Assembly: GCF_027744825.2 (NCBI RefSeq)
Contig: NC_071335.1
Span: 12,041,501-12,105,500, forward strand
Source of the DNA: Synchiropus splendidus
Taxonomy: Eukaryota > Chordata > Actinopteri > Syngnathiformes > Callionymidae
Length of the DNA: 64,000 nt
Direction: 5' to 3'
How positions within the stretch are numbered: position 1 is the stretch's first letter; each line of letters starts with the position of its first letter. Of this stretch, positions 1 through 12,281 are shown piece after piece. A program made the position numbers and the translations under genes. Below the pieces are notes generated by a model. The model saw nothing but the letters and a program-made list of their open reading frames with translations. It was not told where the DNA came from and did not search any database.

Positions 1-315
1 AAGGCATCACAGAGCGCCACTGTGGCTTTGATGTGAAGAGTTTCTCAATATTTAAGCACGTACACTTCATCTTGGAATTTCTCCTCTGCCCTGTCCTGCA
101 TCCCACTCGTCATGGTATGGAGTTAATATGTTTCCATCGAGGTCTGTTTCCTGGCTAATCTCTTTGATGCCCCTGAATAGCTGCTGTTGTCACGTCTCTG
201 CTCAGCACGTCTGTTTCTCAGCTGATAAGGAGCGACAACTTCATTTCCCCCACGATCCTCCAGCACCACCCTGTTTAATTTACGCCTTCACCCGCCAGAA
301 CAATGGTGAACGCGA

Positions 316-2298
316 TCAAATAGGAAGTATTGTTTGGAGCTGGTGTTCTGGTTTAGCTACGGACTCACCCACATACACCGATCCTGGGTAATACATGGTG
401 ACATAGTCAGGATCCTCTGGCTCTGTCGTGTGGTTTTCTGAAACAGGAACTGCTGTGGTCTCTGGCCTCTGGTTAACTCTGTGCTGCAGCTGGGGCGGCA
501 GGTTGAAGGACCCCTTTGAACCGATGCCAAAGCTGTTTGTGTTGAGCGGATCGTGCGTCGCGGAACGGCTTCGACTGCACTTTTCTGAGGATAGTTCCTG
601 TAGTTTAGTGGACACACAGTCATGGTGAGCTGGAGCTAAAAGGTCAGTGTGAAATGATCCGGTTTCAGCCAAGCTGTCGTCCACATGATGTATAATGTCT
701 GGCTTCCAAGCATTTGGTGGTCGAAAAGTGGCTTTCCAATTCAGATGTTCCTCACGAAATGTCTTGTATCGACTGGTTGTGCACAGACATTGATCCCTGT
801 CTCTTGAGTGACAGCTTGAATCCCCTGTAACACACTTGTGTCTGTCCATTGGAGTTTTCTGACTCTGAGCTGTTGGTCTCAGTCCAGGCTTCTGGACGTT
901 TCCCTGAATTGTCCTGTTGTGCTTAGAAGGAGGAGAACTCCACCTGTCGTCCGGCTGATTTCTGCTGATATACGGACACTGTATATCCTCCTTTGCTCGG
1001 CCCCGGTCAAATTGCTGTCTCCTGGCCTCTATATGTGGTGAACATGCAGGGCGAGTCACTGGTGGAGTCGCAGGTAATCTTCTCACTTCGTGACTGAAAT
1101 AAGTTGCATGTGAGGCATCAGAATATGGACTGTGTTGTTTTGAGCTTGTGGTCACTTCACCCTGCACAGGTGGAGCCTTAATTTCTGCCTGTCTTGGAGG
1201 AGAGCTTGATCTCAGATACGGGACACTTGTGTTTCTCTGGAAAGTTCTTGGTCGGCCCTCATCACCCTTTTGGTTCAGGCTTTGAAAGGGACGACACCTC
1301 TCTGGAGTTTCAGCCTGGTAATGGTCTTTTTCTCCATGTCCAATCTTCAGGATCGATGCAGGAGTTTCCTTCAGGCTGCTGGCTGCCTGCTGTTGGCTGA
1401 CTTGCATTCCAGGAGTCGTTGGATTCAGTCTAGCCGTCAGAGTTGGAGATAAACACAGCTTGTGCAAAAATGTTGACGGGCGTCTCAGAAGTGAGGGGGA
1501 GGACTGGATATATTTGGTTGATGGCTTCAGTGAATTTAACTCGCCTGCGGAAGCAATGGGGGAGAAGACGTAGGGTGAACTCTCAGACTTGGGTTTGGTT
1601 CTTGGAAGTGTTGATCTCTGGATCTGGTTCCTCTGCCAAGTCTGACCAGCTTTAACATGAGCGACTGGTTTATCCAGGAACAATGAGGGTGGCACCAAAG
1701 ATCTGGAGAAACAAAGACAAAATCACACAAGTAACACCAGATGACTTCATGTCAGCTGACTTGTCCAGCCCTGAATATTAACATTGGTCAAGCTGAATTT
1801 TCCATCACAGCTACATCTCAGATGAAGATTGCCCAGTTATTTATTCTCACCGTGTCAGGAAAGGAACTATTCATCATTTAATGTGTTTTCCACCTCCATG
1901 TAGTGAAGCTATGACATTCGGATTGAGCTCTCCTCTATTAATGTCAGCATGGATTTGTTCGTTTCGGTTTTAATTGGATTCACTTGAGCAGAAGCCATGC
2001 TTCCTGCTCACTGAAATGTGGGGATAATGATCTAAAGATCGTGTCTCATGAATGATGTAATAATGATGTAATAATGTATAACAAGTAAACTGACTGTTGT
2101 GGTCGGGCTCAGCTCAGCTTACCTGTCTGGGGTGGACTTTGACTGAGTTTTATATTGTGGTCCGTAGAGCAGCCCGGTTTCATCAAACGGAGGTGAGGTC
2201 AGCGAAGTAGATGATGAAGCACCCTGTGGTTGATCCTTATCTGGAACCGTCGACATTTGTGGGACGAAAGGTGCCAGCTGGTCAAAAACATTCATCAT
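316..2298 (-). CDS. Unrecognised Ser/Pro-rich protein, two exons visible
   Basis: I do not recognise this protein. Exon 1 (2298-2123) opens with two consecutive ATGs and reads MMNVFDQLAPFVPQ. It ends in a clean donor (CAG|gtaagc) in phase 2. Exon 2 starts at 1702 after ctccag and continues the frame for ~460 codons. The protein is low-complexity and rich in Ser, Pro, Thr and Arg, with no membrane segment, so it is probably disordered. The best landmark is near the C-terminus: DPDYVTMYYPGSVYVG. Straight after it lies a strong donor (G|gtgagt, exon end at 369). Exon 2 may therefore splice to an exon beyond the window's left edge. If it is not spliced, the frame runs on to a stop at 316. Exon 1 matching exon 2 in phase argues for a real gene; its function is unknown. 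Confidence 0.72.
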
Positions 2299-3351
2299 TG
2301 TCCTGCAGTTTTGCAGCAGTAGGGAGCCTGTTGATTTAAACCCAGCCTTGTCAGCTGCTTGGCAAAATACGCGACCGTCCTGCTGATGTTTTTATGAATC
2401 TGATGTGTTTGAATAATAAAGAGGCCCGGCCTCCCTGTTAATCTGAATCCATTGTTTTAAAAGATGAAAGATTAGTATGGTTGATTCCAATCTGTATTCT
2501 GGAACTCTATCGCATGCTGTCTCTGAGACATGTCCAAATGAATACATCTGAATCCAATAAGAAAACCACTCAGAGACACCAGTATCTGCCTGTTGCTGTT
2601 TCAGTTACACCTACAATTTTTATAGTCGCCACACAATTTGTAACTTCTCGATCTTTATCACTAAATCTCTAGAGAAATCTTACATGTCCAGAGCAATGTG
2701 ACAAAGTCAAACAGAAGAAGCTCTTGCAGAAGAATCATATTTAAAGTCATGAAAAGGAACCTGACAAACCTGCTGCGTTGATTCTGGCTGCGGTGAAAAA
2801 GTGACTGACACAAAGAGCAGCAGACGGTGACTTGAGATGTAGGAAGTGGTGGGCGCAGAAGTGCCATTCTCCCAATTCCTCCACACTATGGCCTCACTGT
2901 TCCACTTCCACCCACTGTGGACAGCTCTGTCTCAAAACTGTGCTCATAATCATGAGAAAAAACCAGATGCTTGAAGGTCAAACAGTTTAATGTTGGATTT
3001 AAATAAACATTACTAACACTATGGAGTCCAAACAAGAAAATCTCACCCGTTACATTTGGTCCTTCTGAAGTCAGATGTTCTCAGTTTATTAATGAAATGT
3101 TTCAAAACTACGACAGTGTTTTGGCACAGACCACATGCTTCTCTGCCATGAACTTCACATTGCAAATATGATATATGTGATTGTCAAATACAAAAAAGTG
3201 TTGACACAGGTAGAATATAGTGACCTTGTTAAAGTGCAAGTAACTGCTTGAAATTTTTTTTTCTGTTTTCAGATGGAAAAACAAGGAAATATGATGTTTC
3301 ATGTCGGATTCTGTTCCGGTCTTAGTCCAGTTGGTCCACTCAACCGCTTCT
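2299..3351. other. Intergenic: upstream of the Ser/Pro-rich gene, 3' flank of smim45
   Basis: No coding frame here is supported by splice sites or motifs. The first 150 bases hold the presumed promoter and 5' UTR of the leftward gene. On the minus strand an AATAAA (plus-strand TTTATT at 3085-3090) lies ~265 bases past the smim45 stop and is its likely poly(A) signal. Confidence 0.5.
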
Positions 3352-3552
3352 TCATATCAAAGCGTCACCGTCTTCATCTCTGCAGTTCACACTGGCCACC
3401 AGTGGGTGATGCCGCACAGTCTTGCTGCTCCACTTGTGGGCGTCCTGTAGTCCTGGCTCTAGGAAGTACAAGCATGCCCCGAAGCCCGCCAGCACCAGAA
3501 CCGACACCAGCAGATAGAGCGGCACGAACCAGTCCAAGAACAGCCACGACAT
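3352..3552 (-). CDS. smim45: Small integral membrane protein 45
   Basis: This is a 66-residue single-pass membrane microprotein whose coding region sits entirely in one exon. It begins MSWLFLDWFVPLYLLVSVLV. A hydrophobic segment spans roughly residues 8-30 and runs into GFGACLYFLEPGLQDAHKW. This layout, with DWFVP, GFGAC and EPGLQ-AHKW, is that of vertebrate SMIM45, which is 68 residues in human and encoded at 22q13.2 beside CENPM. The divergent tail is polar and ends in an acidic stretch. A splice acceptor (ccatcag) at 3564 lies 11 bases before the ATG, so the 5' UTR is spliced from an upstream exon. The molecular role of the family is poorly known. The match is strong through the membrane half and weak after residue ~45. 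Confidence 0.88.
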   Translation of the reverse strand: MSWLFLDWFVPLYLLVSVLVLAGFGACLYFLEPGLQDAHKWSSKTVRHHPLVASVNCRDEDGDALI

Positions 3553-3563
3553 TGCTGCTGCCG

Positions 3564-5368
3564 CTGATGGAGAGGAGAGACAGAGGGAAACAGCGGTGGG
3601 CAGGACCTTCCACTACGCAGAGTAAGCAGCAAGTTCATGTGTTGATGTCTCGAGAGAAAGTGTTTTCAAAAGTCCAACACAAGCGAACCATGTTCTACAA
3701 AACACATTTCCTATTTAAGTGATTTTTGAAAAGCTGTTGCTGTTATGATACTGCACAGTAATGTTGGGACACATTTACTGTCTATTCAGTAGCTTCATGG
3801 AAAGAATCTGTTGGCTGGGGCCAAGGTGGACAGTGTTTCCACTCTAAAAAAAAGAGACACTTTTACAGTTAAAATCAAGTGACAAGTTAAACAATATGCA
3901 TTATACAGTACATCTCAAATTTCTCAAGTCAGTTCAGTAAAATTAGCCCTGCAACCGTCTGTTTTTGTTGGATATTTTTAATCTTTAAGTACTAAAGTAC
4001 TTGGTTTGAGATTACTCAGACTTACTCAGTTGTTTAACTTGTTGTTCTTCATTGAATATATATATATATGTAACAAATTGCAGGTATGGTAGGGCTCAAT
4101 GATATTAAGCATAAAAATGGATCATTAAAAAATAGTAAAAATTAAAGAGAGTGCTTCTCAGTTTCAGTCTGTTTGACAGTGTGTGTGACGTCATGATCTT
4201 GTCTCTATTTGTCGCAGATGATGTGTGGCTCTAAGACCTCCGGGTCTCACAGGCACGTTTGAAACCAGAAAAGTCTGAAGCCAAGTTGAAGTATCGTTGA
4301 GGTCTTGCTCATAAGTAAGGGAGACACTGACAGTCGGGTTGAAGAAAGAGCTCAGCCGAATGACAGACGTCTATTTGTCAATTGATTTACATTTGTACTC
4401 TCAGCTGAGGTCACAGGTTTTGGCTGGTGATTAAAAGATTGCAGCTGAAATCAGACTTCTCAGCAGGGATGCTAGGCTTTGCCTCGGGAGAGCAACTCAG
4501 CGTATGTCACTACCCAAACACAAGAATAAATCAAACATAACTACATCTAGGGAAAAAGCTACACGGACAGAAGAAATAAAAGGTCAACTATAGCTGAATA
4601 GAAGTCAATAGATTAGAGATTTCAATGTACTGAAACTGAAGATAAAAGCACAGAAAGCTCCACCATTCGGGAGAGAGTGGCAAGTATGACTGGTACTCCT
4701 TCATGTGGAGAAAGCAGCTGAGGTGGCTGGTTTGTTGTTCTTATCTTTCCCTCAGAGGAAGGTGGAGAAGTGATTATGTCTTTTGTTTGCGAGTATTCCC
4801 CCAGAAGAGCTGTTTTATTCAGGTCCCCCGACCTCAGATTAGTGATGAATGGCTGTGCAGATATTGAAACACGCGTTGTACATGGTGTTAAAAGAATCCT
4901 TCCTGACTAGTACAAGTCTAATGTCAGTGACCATTCATTCGTCTTCGCTTCTATGAAGGAGGCAAATATTGACCAGTGAGGGACTAGTTGTTTCTTTTGT
5001 TCTGTTTCAGCTGCGGCTCCACCTCATTTCTAATAAGCTCATGGTGATTACGAAGCCGTACCTTTTTTTCCCAAATAAACCTCCAGGGGAGAAACAGCAT
5101 TTAAAAGAACCTGTGCGTTAGAAGTTGGCTTTAACAGCTTGAATTAATAATAAGTCGTGAAATTGTGTTTACTAATAACACATCTGTTGTATTCATGCAT
5201 ATAGAGTTACATGAATTAAAAATTGAGAAGTTTGTGAGCTCCGCGACAGAGTCAGTTAAAAGCTATCCCAGCTCCCATTTAAGCACCTGGCTTCCTGACT
5301 TTAACATATTCAGGTGTTTACTTCTTTTATAAATAGTGCATGGTAGTAAACAACAGCCCCCGGCTTAC
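3564..5368 (-). other. Presumed smim45 5' UTR intron
   Basis: The region lies between the acceptor before the smim45 ATG and a matching donor (ACAG|gtaagcc) at 5368. It holds no other exon, RNA gene or repeat that I can support. Confidence 0.5.
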
Positions 5369-5612
5369 CTGTAGAGACTCAGTCTGCTGCCCTGAAGGTG
5401 TGTGTGGCGGCTGGCGTCGCTCAGCGCTTGGTATTTTGGTGGCGATGGTTTTGTGATCCGGAGCACCCACAGTTGCTTGTGAGGTTCCCAAAAATCACAG
5501 GTGCACTCTGTGAGACACGAGAGACAGAAGCTGCATGCGGCTTCATCCTCCAGCTCCTTGCTCTGACGTTGAAAGGAGGGGTGGGGTTGCCATGACAACA
5601 CCCCTGATGATG
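5369..5612 (-). other. smim45: Presumed smim45 5' UTR exon
   Basis: The leftward transcript carries a consensus donor at 5369/5368 (CTCTACAG|gtaagcc). A TATA box lies at 5642-5649, so transcription would start near 5612. The exon lacks an open frame joined to smim45 and is assigned as non-coding 5' UTR. The start is estimated from TATA spacing only. Confidence 0.5.
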
Positions 5613-5641
5613 GCTGGGAGGATGGAAGGAGTGGGAGGGAA

Positions 5642-5649
5642 ACTTATAT
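5642..5649 (-). promoter_or_regulatory. TATA box, presumed smim45 promoter
   Basis: On the minus strand the site reads TATATAAG. It is followed by a C/T-rich stretch and then the presumed first exon. Spacing to the estimated start is ~30 bases, as expected for a focused TATA promoter. Confidence 0.45.
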
Positions 5650-8600
5650 AACTATAATCCTTTTTTTTGGGAGGGGAATGATGGAAGGAGGTGGGGGTAC
5701 GGGGCACCTCAGATGTCTGTGGGTGCTGGCTGCTTCGCTGCGTAAAATCAATTCCACTGCGTTTCACTCAGAGGCCACCAAACCGTTGTTGTGACGGAGA
5801 GAGAGCGAGCCGTTTGTCTGGGCGCAGCAACTTTTGCTGTGACTGACGGAGGTAGCAGTTTTTTTATGAAGTCCCTCTGCTGAGGGAGAGCGAGAAAAAA
5901 AATCTTTTTTTTTCCTTCTGTCTCCCAGACAATAGCTGAATACAAAGGAGATGATGGCCTACATAATGAAGAGTTGTCAGCGGATGTCATCACTTCAATG
6001 TCTGCCAATTTTAGCAGCCGATCTGCAGCCACAAATACACACAGTAGTGAGATAATAACGGCACAGTTTATCAATAAACAGTGCTCGTAGGTGAGCGGCA
6101 GAAGGAAAAAGGAACGGCTTTTAACTTGTCATGTCGAGGGAGGAACTTTGAGTCGTGGAAGATGGTGGTGTAAAAGAAGGGTTTGACTTTCATTTCTTAT
6201 TCAGCAGGCCGTCAGGCATCAAATCTCAAGAACTCCTCAGGGGGTACCAGGATGGACACCGTCGCAGTGGGCATTGAGTCAGCCCCATGATTACACACCA
6301 GGGCCAAGGCCGTGATGTCCTTGATGCGGCGCCATTTGGGGTTGGCCGAGCAGAGTTTGCCGGTCCAAACTTTTCTGAAAGCTTGCCGGATTTGACCAGG
6401 TGAAAACGTCCACTTCCACTTGACATTTTCTTCCCAAATGACAATTTCATCACCATGTCTTCGAATTACAAAATGAAAACATGGCTTACCAAAAAATTCT
6501 CTTTTGTATCAGAATGTCACGTAACATGATGAAAAAGCTGTCAGAGAAAATAACCTTCTTGGAGGTGGAAGCTGTCTAACTACAGCGATATTGCTTCGGA
6601 ACCCCAGGTGAACAACAACAATGCATTCTCATGTTTTCATTTTGATTTTTGCTGGTTCTGCACAGAGCTGGGCGTGCGAGCGGCAGCAGGAAGAAGCCAT
6701 ACAAGTGACGATCCCTACAAAACTCTGAGAATAGAAGAATGAGGACTAACATAACAACTGAGGGAGGAAGGGGATGTGACAGTGCTCCTCACATCAGTCA
6801 GTCGGGAGGGTGAGGTCTCATGGTTTGACGTTACATTAACTTAAAAGAAATGAAGTAACAAGTGTCTTGCCAAGACAACACAAGTCAGTTTGTTTTACAG
6901 GTCAGTCAAGGCTGCCCTAAATGCTTCTCTATTTTACAGGTTTAATCTGTTGAAACTAGGATGAGGTGGGTCCTTGAGACTCTAAGGAGGGGAACCGACT
7001 TAACAGAGGATCGTGAGTCATCGTATTTATGCCCCAAAAAACCCCCCAAAAAACATACAAAAATCAACAGTACACTCGGTAGCCGTGTCTGACAGATCCA
7101 GAAGCAAGTCTGTTTGAAGAAACCATCGAGTGCGCAGCAGGGAGTCAGCGATTATGCTCTGAGAAAATATTAGTCAGAAATAAAGGAAGGCATGCAAAAA
7201 CAAATAGAGAAAATGGAGGCAAAGATTTCTACACTGACAGGTAAGTTCAAAGACAAATTGTCAAGCGGAAGAAAAAGAAACAATGGAAGGAAAATGACAA
7301 AATAAAGATGGAAATTTACAAACTGGAATCAAAGAACAACACAACAAAAACAAGCAATGGTTGAGAGTTACACGATCAGATACTCTAAATTTGTCAAACA
7401 AAGGACAAAGAAGTGAACGTCAAAAAGAAGAAAGATTCATTTATATTCTTAAAGTGATCTGCAATTGTGTAATCAATCAATCTATCGATCTTACTGTATC
7501 CAACAGTCTACACTTGAGTTTATTTACCACACTCTGGAAATGAAAATGGACGCCATTCATAAACACCTAAAGCTGACAGTCGCTCTGGGGAAAGAAAATA
7601 CATGAAAAAAGGGGCAGAATTGTGCTCCTCTCGGCTGCTCCTCGGTCCCTCAGATCACATCCAGATGAATGGGTTGTTGTATGTTTAAACTTCTATTCTT
7701 CTGCTCTGAAAATACAAACTTTTTTTGTTGTGAAGCTACTCAATTTTTCACGATATAGGGCCCTTTTAAGTTATTTTGGTGAACATATCCTAATCATGGA
7801 TATATTATACTTTGACAAAGAAAGAAAAATACTGACACTTCTATCCAAATGCAAATACAAAATAGGATTTAGGGCTACAACTGGCCTGAGACTGGCCAGA
7901 CTGTAGAGAATGTATTACAGCATCTGAGAAAACTACTGCAAGATGCCTTGTCGTGTCGATGCCAATGTCTTCTGTTGAACGAAGGGTTTAAGCCAATGAG
8001 GCTACGAGGTTGCAGTCGCTTGTCACTTGAGGAAGCTGGGCTTGGCTCAGCCTCATCATTTTTCAATGCAAAAAACATGTTTCAGTGTGCCCGCGTCTAA
8101 TGGAAGTCTCTGGAGGGGCTGAAAACATCTGTGAAAAGTGTGTGATCTGGCTCCTTTTATTTTCACCAGAGCACAGCGCGAATCAAGTCGAAATTATTTC
8201 ATTCAATGTGAGTGAGTCAAACAAAAAAAAGGCACACTGGGACGTCTGAAAGTGCCTCCTCGAGATCAGGAAATCAATTTGGTGAAAAAGGCTGAGGGAT
8301 ATTTTTGCGGCGTGCTCTTGGTCGCTGTGCTAAATGAGGCTTCTAAAGTGCACCTTGAAAGTGCGCCACAGCTTTTAAAGGACGCTAATGCAGAGAGGCC
8401 TCTTCATTGTGTGTTGAAATGGAAAACTATCATCAGGTCCAGACACTGAGTTTTTGAGCCCCAGCACATTTTTTAATGAGAAGCCGCCACTGGTATAAGC
8501 TAATTAATATTTTAAAACAGTCTATAAACCACCAGCCAAATCATTACTGTGCTGACTCGGAGCAATATTGTGTATGTACGTTTCTGAAAAGCAGATGATG

Positions 8601-9529
8601 ATGTCAGCTGAATTATTTCTCAAACCTTCCCCCTCCGCAGACGGAATGTAATGATTTGTTCCACTTCCATTATTATGCTCACGCAGCTACTTTTGTTGGC
8701 GCTTAACTTCCAGATGTTGAGAAGACAGTCGTGTGCTGAAAACGGTGAGGAGTCAAAAATCGCCTCCCACCGTCACCCATTGCTCCGATGAGCCCTGACA
8801 TCCCTCCTGTGTTTGGGTGCAGATTTGCAAACATCCACAGGTGAGGTGTTCTAAAACACAGCATTCGTCTGCTCCGACCTTCCATCGCCCAGCTGACTCC
8901 AGAGAACGGCGTAAGTGGAGGCTTCAGGGGAGAGAACACACAGCTATCTGCCCATCAGGTTCCTCTGGAGACAGGTGAAATTAGAATATATCTTTTCACC
9001 ACTTGGTGTTTCCAACGCAGCTGACATGCAGAGCATTAAACTGTCATGGAGGTTGAAACCTTTAACACTGAGAATAGCTCCCAGAAATAACACTGAAGGG
9101 ATCTGCGGACCCATATTTAAGCATATGCAACCAGATATCAATTGACAGTCCGAATCCTCTCTGCAGTTTCTCCAGTAACTTGGAAATGTCTCTCCATCCG
9201 TGAGTGTGCTCTTCTCTTAAACAGAGCCAAATAATCCCTTGACAGTTAAGAACTGTTTTGACACCAGCAGCAGAAGTGAGCTGAGCGCCTTGGAGCAAAT
9301 ATACAAGGCTAATTCAGGCAGTGAGGCTTTACATTTCCACTTTCACTGCTCTCATCTGACAGGGCTTCTTCTCACACGCGTCAGCAAGTTAAGACTGAGG
9401 TGCACCGCAAACACAGTGTTCACAAAACTCCATGAATTTAAGCTGTTACTGTACAAAATTGTCTTGAAGAGAAGGGAAATAAATAAATAATAAATAGTTA
9501 CTAATAAATAGTGAGGTGTGCTGCAGGTG
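5650..9529. other. Intergenic, one orphan open frame, otherwise nothing recognised
   Basis: About 3.9 kb. The only notable item is a ~100-codon open frame on the minus strand, 6525-6212. It reads through phrases such as VKWKWTFSPGQIRQAF and ILVPPEEFLRFDA before its stop. I could not match it to a family and found no convincing upstream exon, so it is not called as a gene. The rest is AT-rich, with short homopolymers and no RNA gene or repeat array. Confidence 0.5.
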
Positions 9530-10165
9530 TAACAGAGGACTTCAAGGTGGAGGTGGGACTGCAGGGAGCAAGTGGAAGGTAAGATAGGGAGGTGTAGGTT
9601 TGTCTTAAAAAAGAGAGGAATGAAGGTTAGCCACAGTAAGATGGAATACATGTTTGTGAATGAGAGGGTCCCAAGTGGACAGGTGATGTTACAGGATGCA
9701 GAGATAAAAAAAAAGGTAGAGGATTTTAAGTACTTAGGCTCAACAGGATGGAATCATTGGAAAAAAGGTGTGATGTGTGACAAAAGGGTGTCGGCAAGGA
9801 TGAATGGGAAGGTGTACAAAAGGGTGGTGAGGCCAGTAATGTTGTATGGTTTGGAAACAGTGGCACTGAGGAGAAGACAGGAGGCAGAGCTGGAGTTAGC
9901 AGAGATGAAGATGCTGAGCTTCTCTCTGAAGTGAGCAGGATGGAGATGTTTTGGACATGTACAGAGGAGAGAGAGAGCCTGTACATTGGTAGGAAGATGT
10001 TGAGGTTGGAACTGCCAGGCAGAAGGTGGAGAGGAAGATGAAAGAGGAGATTTATGGAGGTGGTGAAGGAGGAGATGAGGTTTGTAGGTTTGAGAGAAGA
10101 GGAGGCAGAGGACAGGGTGAGATGGAGGAGGATGATCCGCTGTGGTCACTCCTGAGGGAAATTGT
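9530..10165 (+). mobile_element. RTE-clade LINE remnant (3' end of reverse transcriptase ORF)
   Basis: The translated plus strand shows the C-terminal signature of fish RTE-type LINEs: KYLGST, then RVSARMNGKVYKRVV, RPVMLYGLE and ELAEMKMLSFSL. Downstream DNA continues the family's usual end, rich in gga/gag codons, closing near 10160 with a 'ctgctgtggtcactcctgaggga' type tail cut into AT-rich flank. The frame is interrupted and truncated at the 5' side, so this is a dead copy. The clade is assigned from memory of fish RTE proteins. Confidence 0.8.
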
Positions 10166-12281
10166 CTTGAAGAGATGGAAAATAAATAAATAATAAACAG
10201 TTCATAATAAATAGTGAAACAGCCCTGGTTTTGAGCTGCAACAAAGATTCAAACATGCACTCGTCTTATCCTGCAACGTTGCTGTTGAACTTGAGGTGAC
10301 ATGATGCCGACAGTCAAGGCAGTTTTTCCCACCCAAAAAGGTTTAGAGAACTCCAGATTTCTGCTCCCTCCTGGAAAGGCACACAGTCCGCGGTAACACC
10401 CCGTGGCGCACACATGGGTGGTGGGGGCCGATCCTCACAAAAAGTCAGCGTGACAAAGCTGCGAAGCTGATTGCTAATTTGCGTTGGCTAACTAGATAAA
10501 CGCCACCGGTGTCGCCAGCCTGAGCCGTCTGTGATTAAAAGGGAAAAAAAGTCTAAGCATGAATGCGCATAAATCAACTTGGCAAAAGTTGAGAAGGTTA
10601 TTTCTAAACTTTGGAGCATGAGTTTGACATCCACCCTCTATACCATGAGTAGTTATTTAGTTGAGTTGTTACTGTGTTCACTGCCAACATCATCCCATTC
10701 AGCATCCTTAAACCTTCATTTATTCCGGTTGACTATGGAGATGTGCATCACTTTTCACATCCACACAAGTTTTTCCTTGTTGACTTACAATGAGAAACAT
10801 ACTGTGGCTTCGATGTCATTCTGTCTTCAGCCCAGACATGCTGCTTCAGTTAAGGACAAAACCTTGACATTTTTGGGGTTTGGACTTCCTCCATCAAATG
10901 AAATGATGGCATACACATGTAGTGAAACACTGGTATGAAACAGATAGCATTCGCGACAATCATCTTTTCCCATAGTTTAGACAACAGTAAGATCAGATGA
11001 GGATGTTTCTTTCTCGGCCACGTATCAGATCGAGTCAGTCATGAGGATGATATTGATCTTTGGGGTGAGTGAGTGTCGTGAGGGGTCATCCAGACAAAAG
11101 ACAAGAATTACATTTAACTTGAATTTTCGTACTATGATATTATTTAAAAAAAAATTACCATGGTGTTTTATGCTCAAGACATAATGATGTTTTGCATTAT
11201 TTTACATACAGTTTCTCAATACACAAACAAAAATATCTGGACGATCTTTTTAAGTGGTGACTCTCTTAACAGATTTCAGCATGATATAAGAGTACTCCAT
11301 TTCAATACAACTATTGCTTAATATGGGAGAAGAAAAACAGACTGTCAGACAGATATTTTTGGTGACAGAATTTGAAGCCTCTAATCCAGAGATGCATGGA
11401 TTTCTTACCTTCAATTTAAACGTCATCTACTTATAAATTTTATATAGATAATGTACAAATGTACAGATCTCAGAAATATCTTATATATCTGTCCATAAAT
11501 ATGAATTTGTTCACTTGTTTTTCAACATATTATTTGCATTGCTATACACATATTTCTGTCGCAGTGTTTTGTCGCTTGCAGCTCTCACCACGCAAGCAGC
11601 ATCAAAACACACTCTAGCTTGTGTTCATGTTGACGGCAAAATTAAATGGTCAGAAACAACTGAATTACAAGTTGCTTTGTGGTATTTCAAATGAATACAA
11701 GTAAACCCCATCACGTCTTGCTTCTGTTACCCAGTCGTTGCCTGCTCACTCAACCTAAACGCTCACTATAATATTTGGTTTCCCTACATGCATAAAGAGA
11801 GCGTGCTATTTTATAGTCTCCGCTGGTTGCTTACTGGTGTATTTAATTGCTTTATTCCAGGTTTGAATTGTCTTTGGTGCATGAGAACATAGGCTTCCTG
11901 GCGCAGTCTTCACTACAAAGATTTATTTTGAACGGCTCCAAGGAATATAGAGACGAAAACACTTGTGTTTTTTGTCTAATTAAACCTTATCATAATTTAA
12001 TGAGAATGTAGAAACAGTCTTTTTATTCAGATAAAACACACAAAGTCTCTTATGTTTCCCTTTACAAAGAAGTGTTTGTTAGGTTTCATCGCCCAGAAAA
12101 AGAAATGAGACACTCCTTGAGGCAAATAGTGAACACATGAAAGACAATGGATTATGTGCTGATTTATATTAAGATTTTAACCCCACTGAACCACAAACCT
12201 TGGCATAAAATCGATGTGTCAAACCTCTTTGGATTAGTATTAGACCGAGACCTGAACAACAGACTATCTCATCTGGTCCAA
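10166..12281. other. Intergenic / serhl 3' flank
   Basis: There is no supported gene. A minus-strand AATAAA (plus TTTATT at 12022-12027) lies ~255 bases past the serhl stop and may be its poly(A) signal. The rest is AT-rich DNA with no recognised element. Confidence 0.5.
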
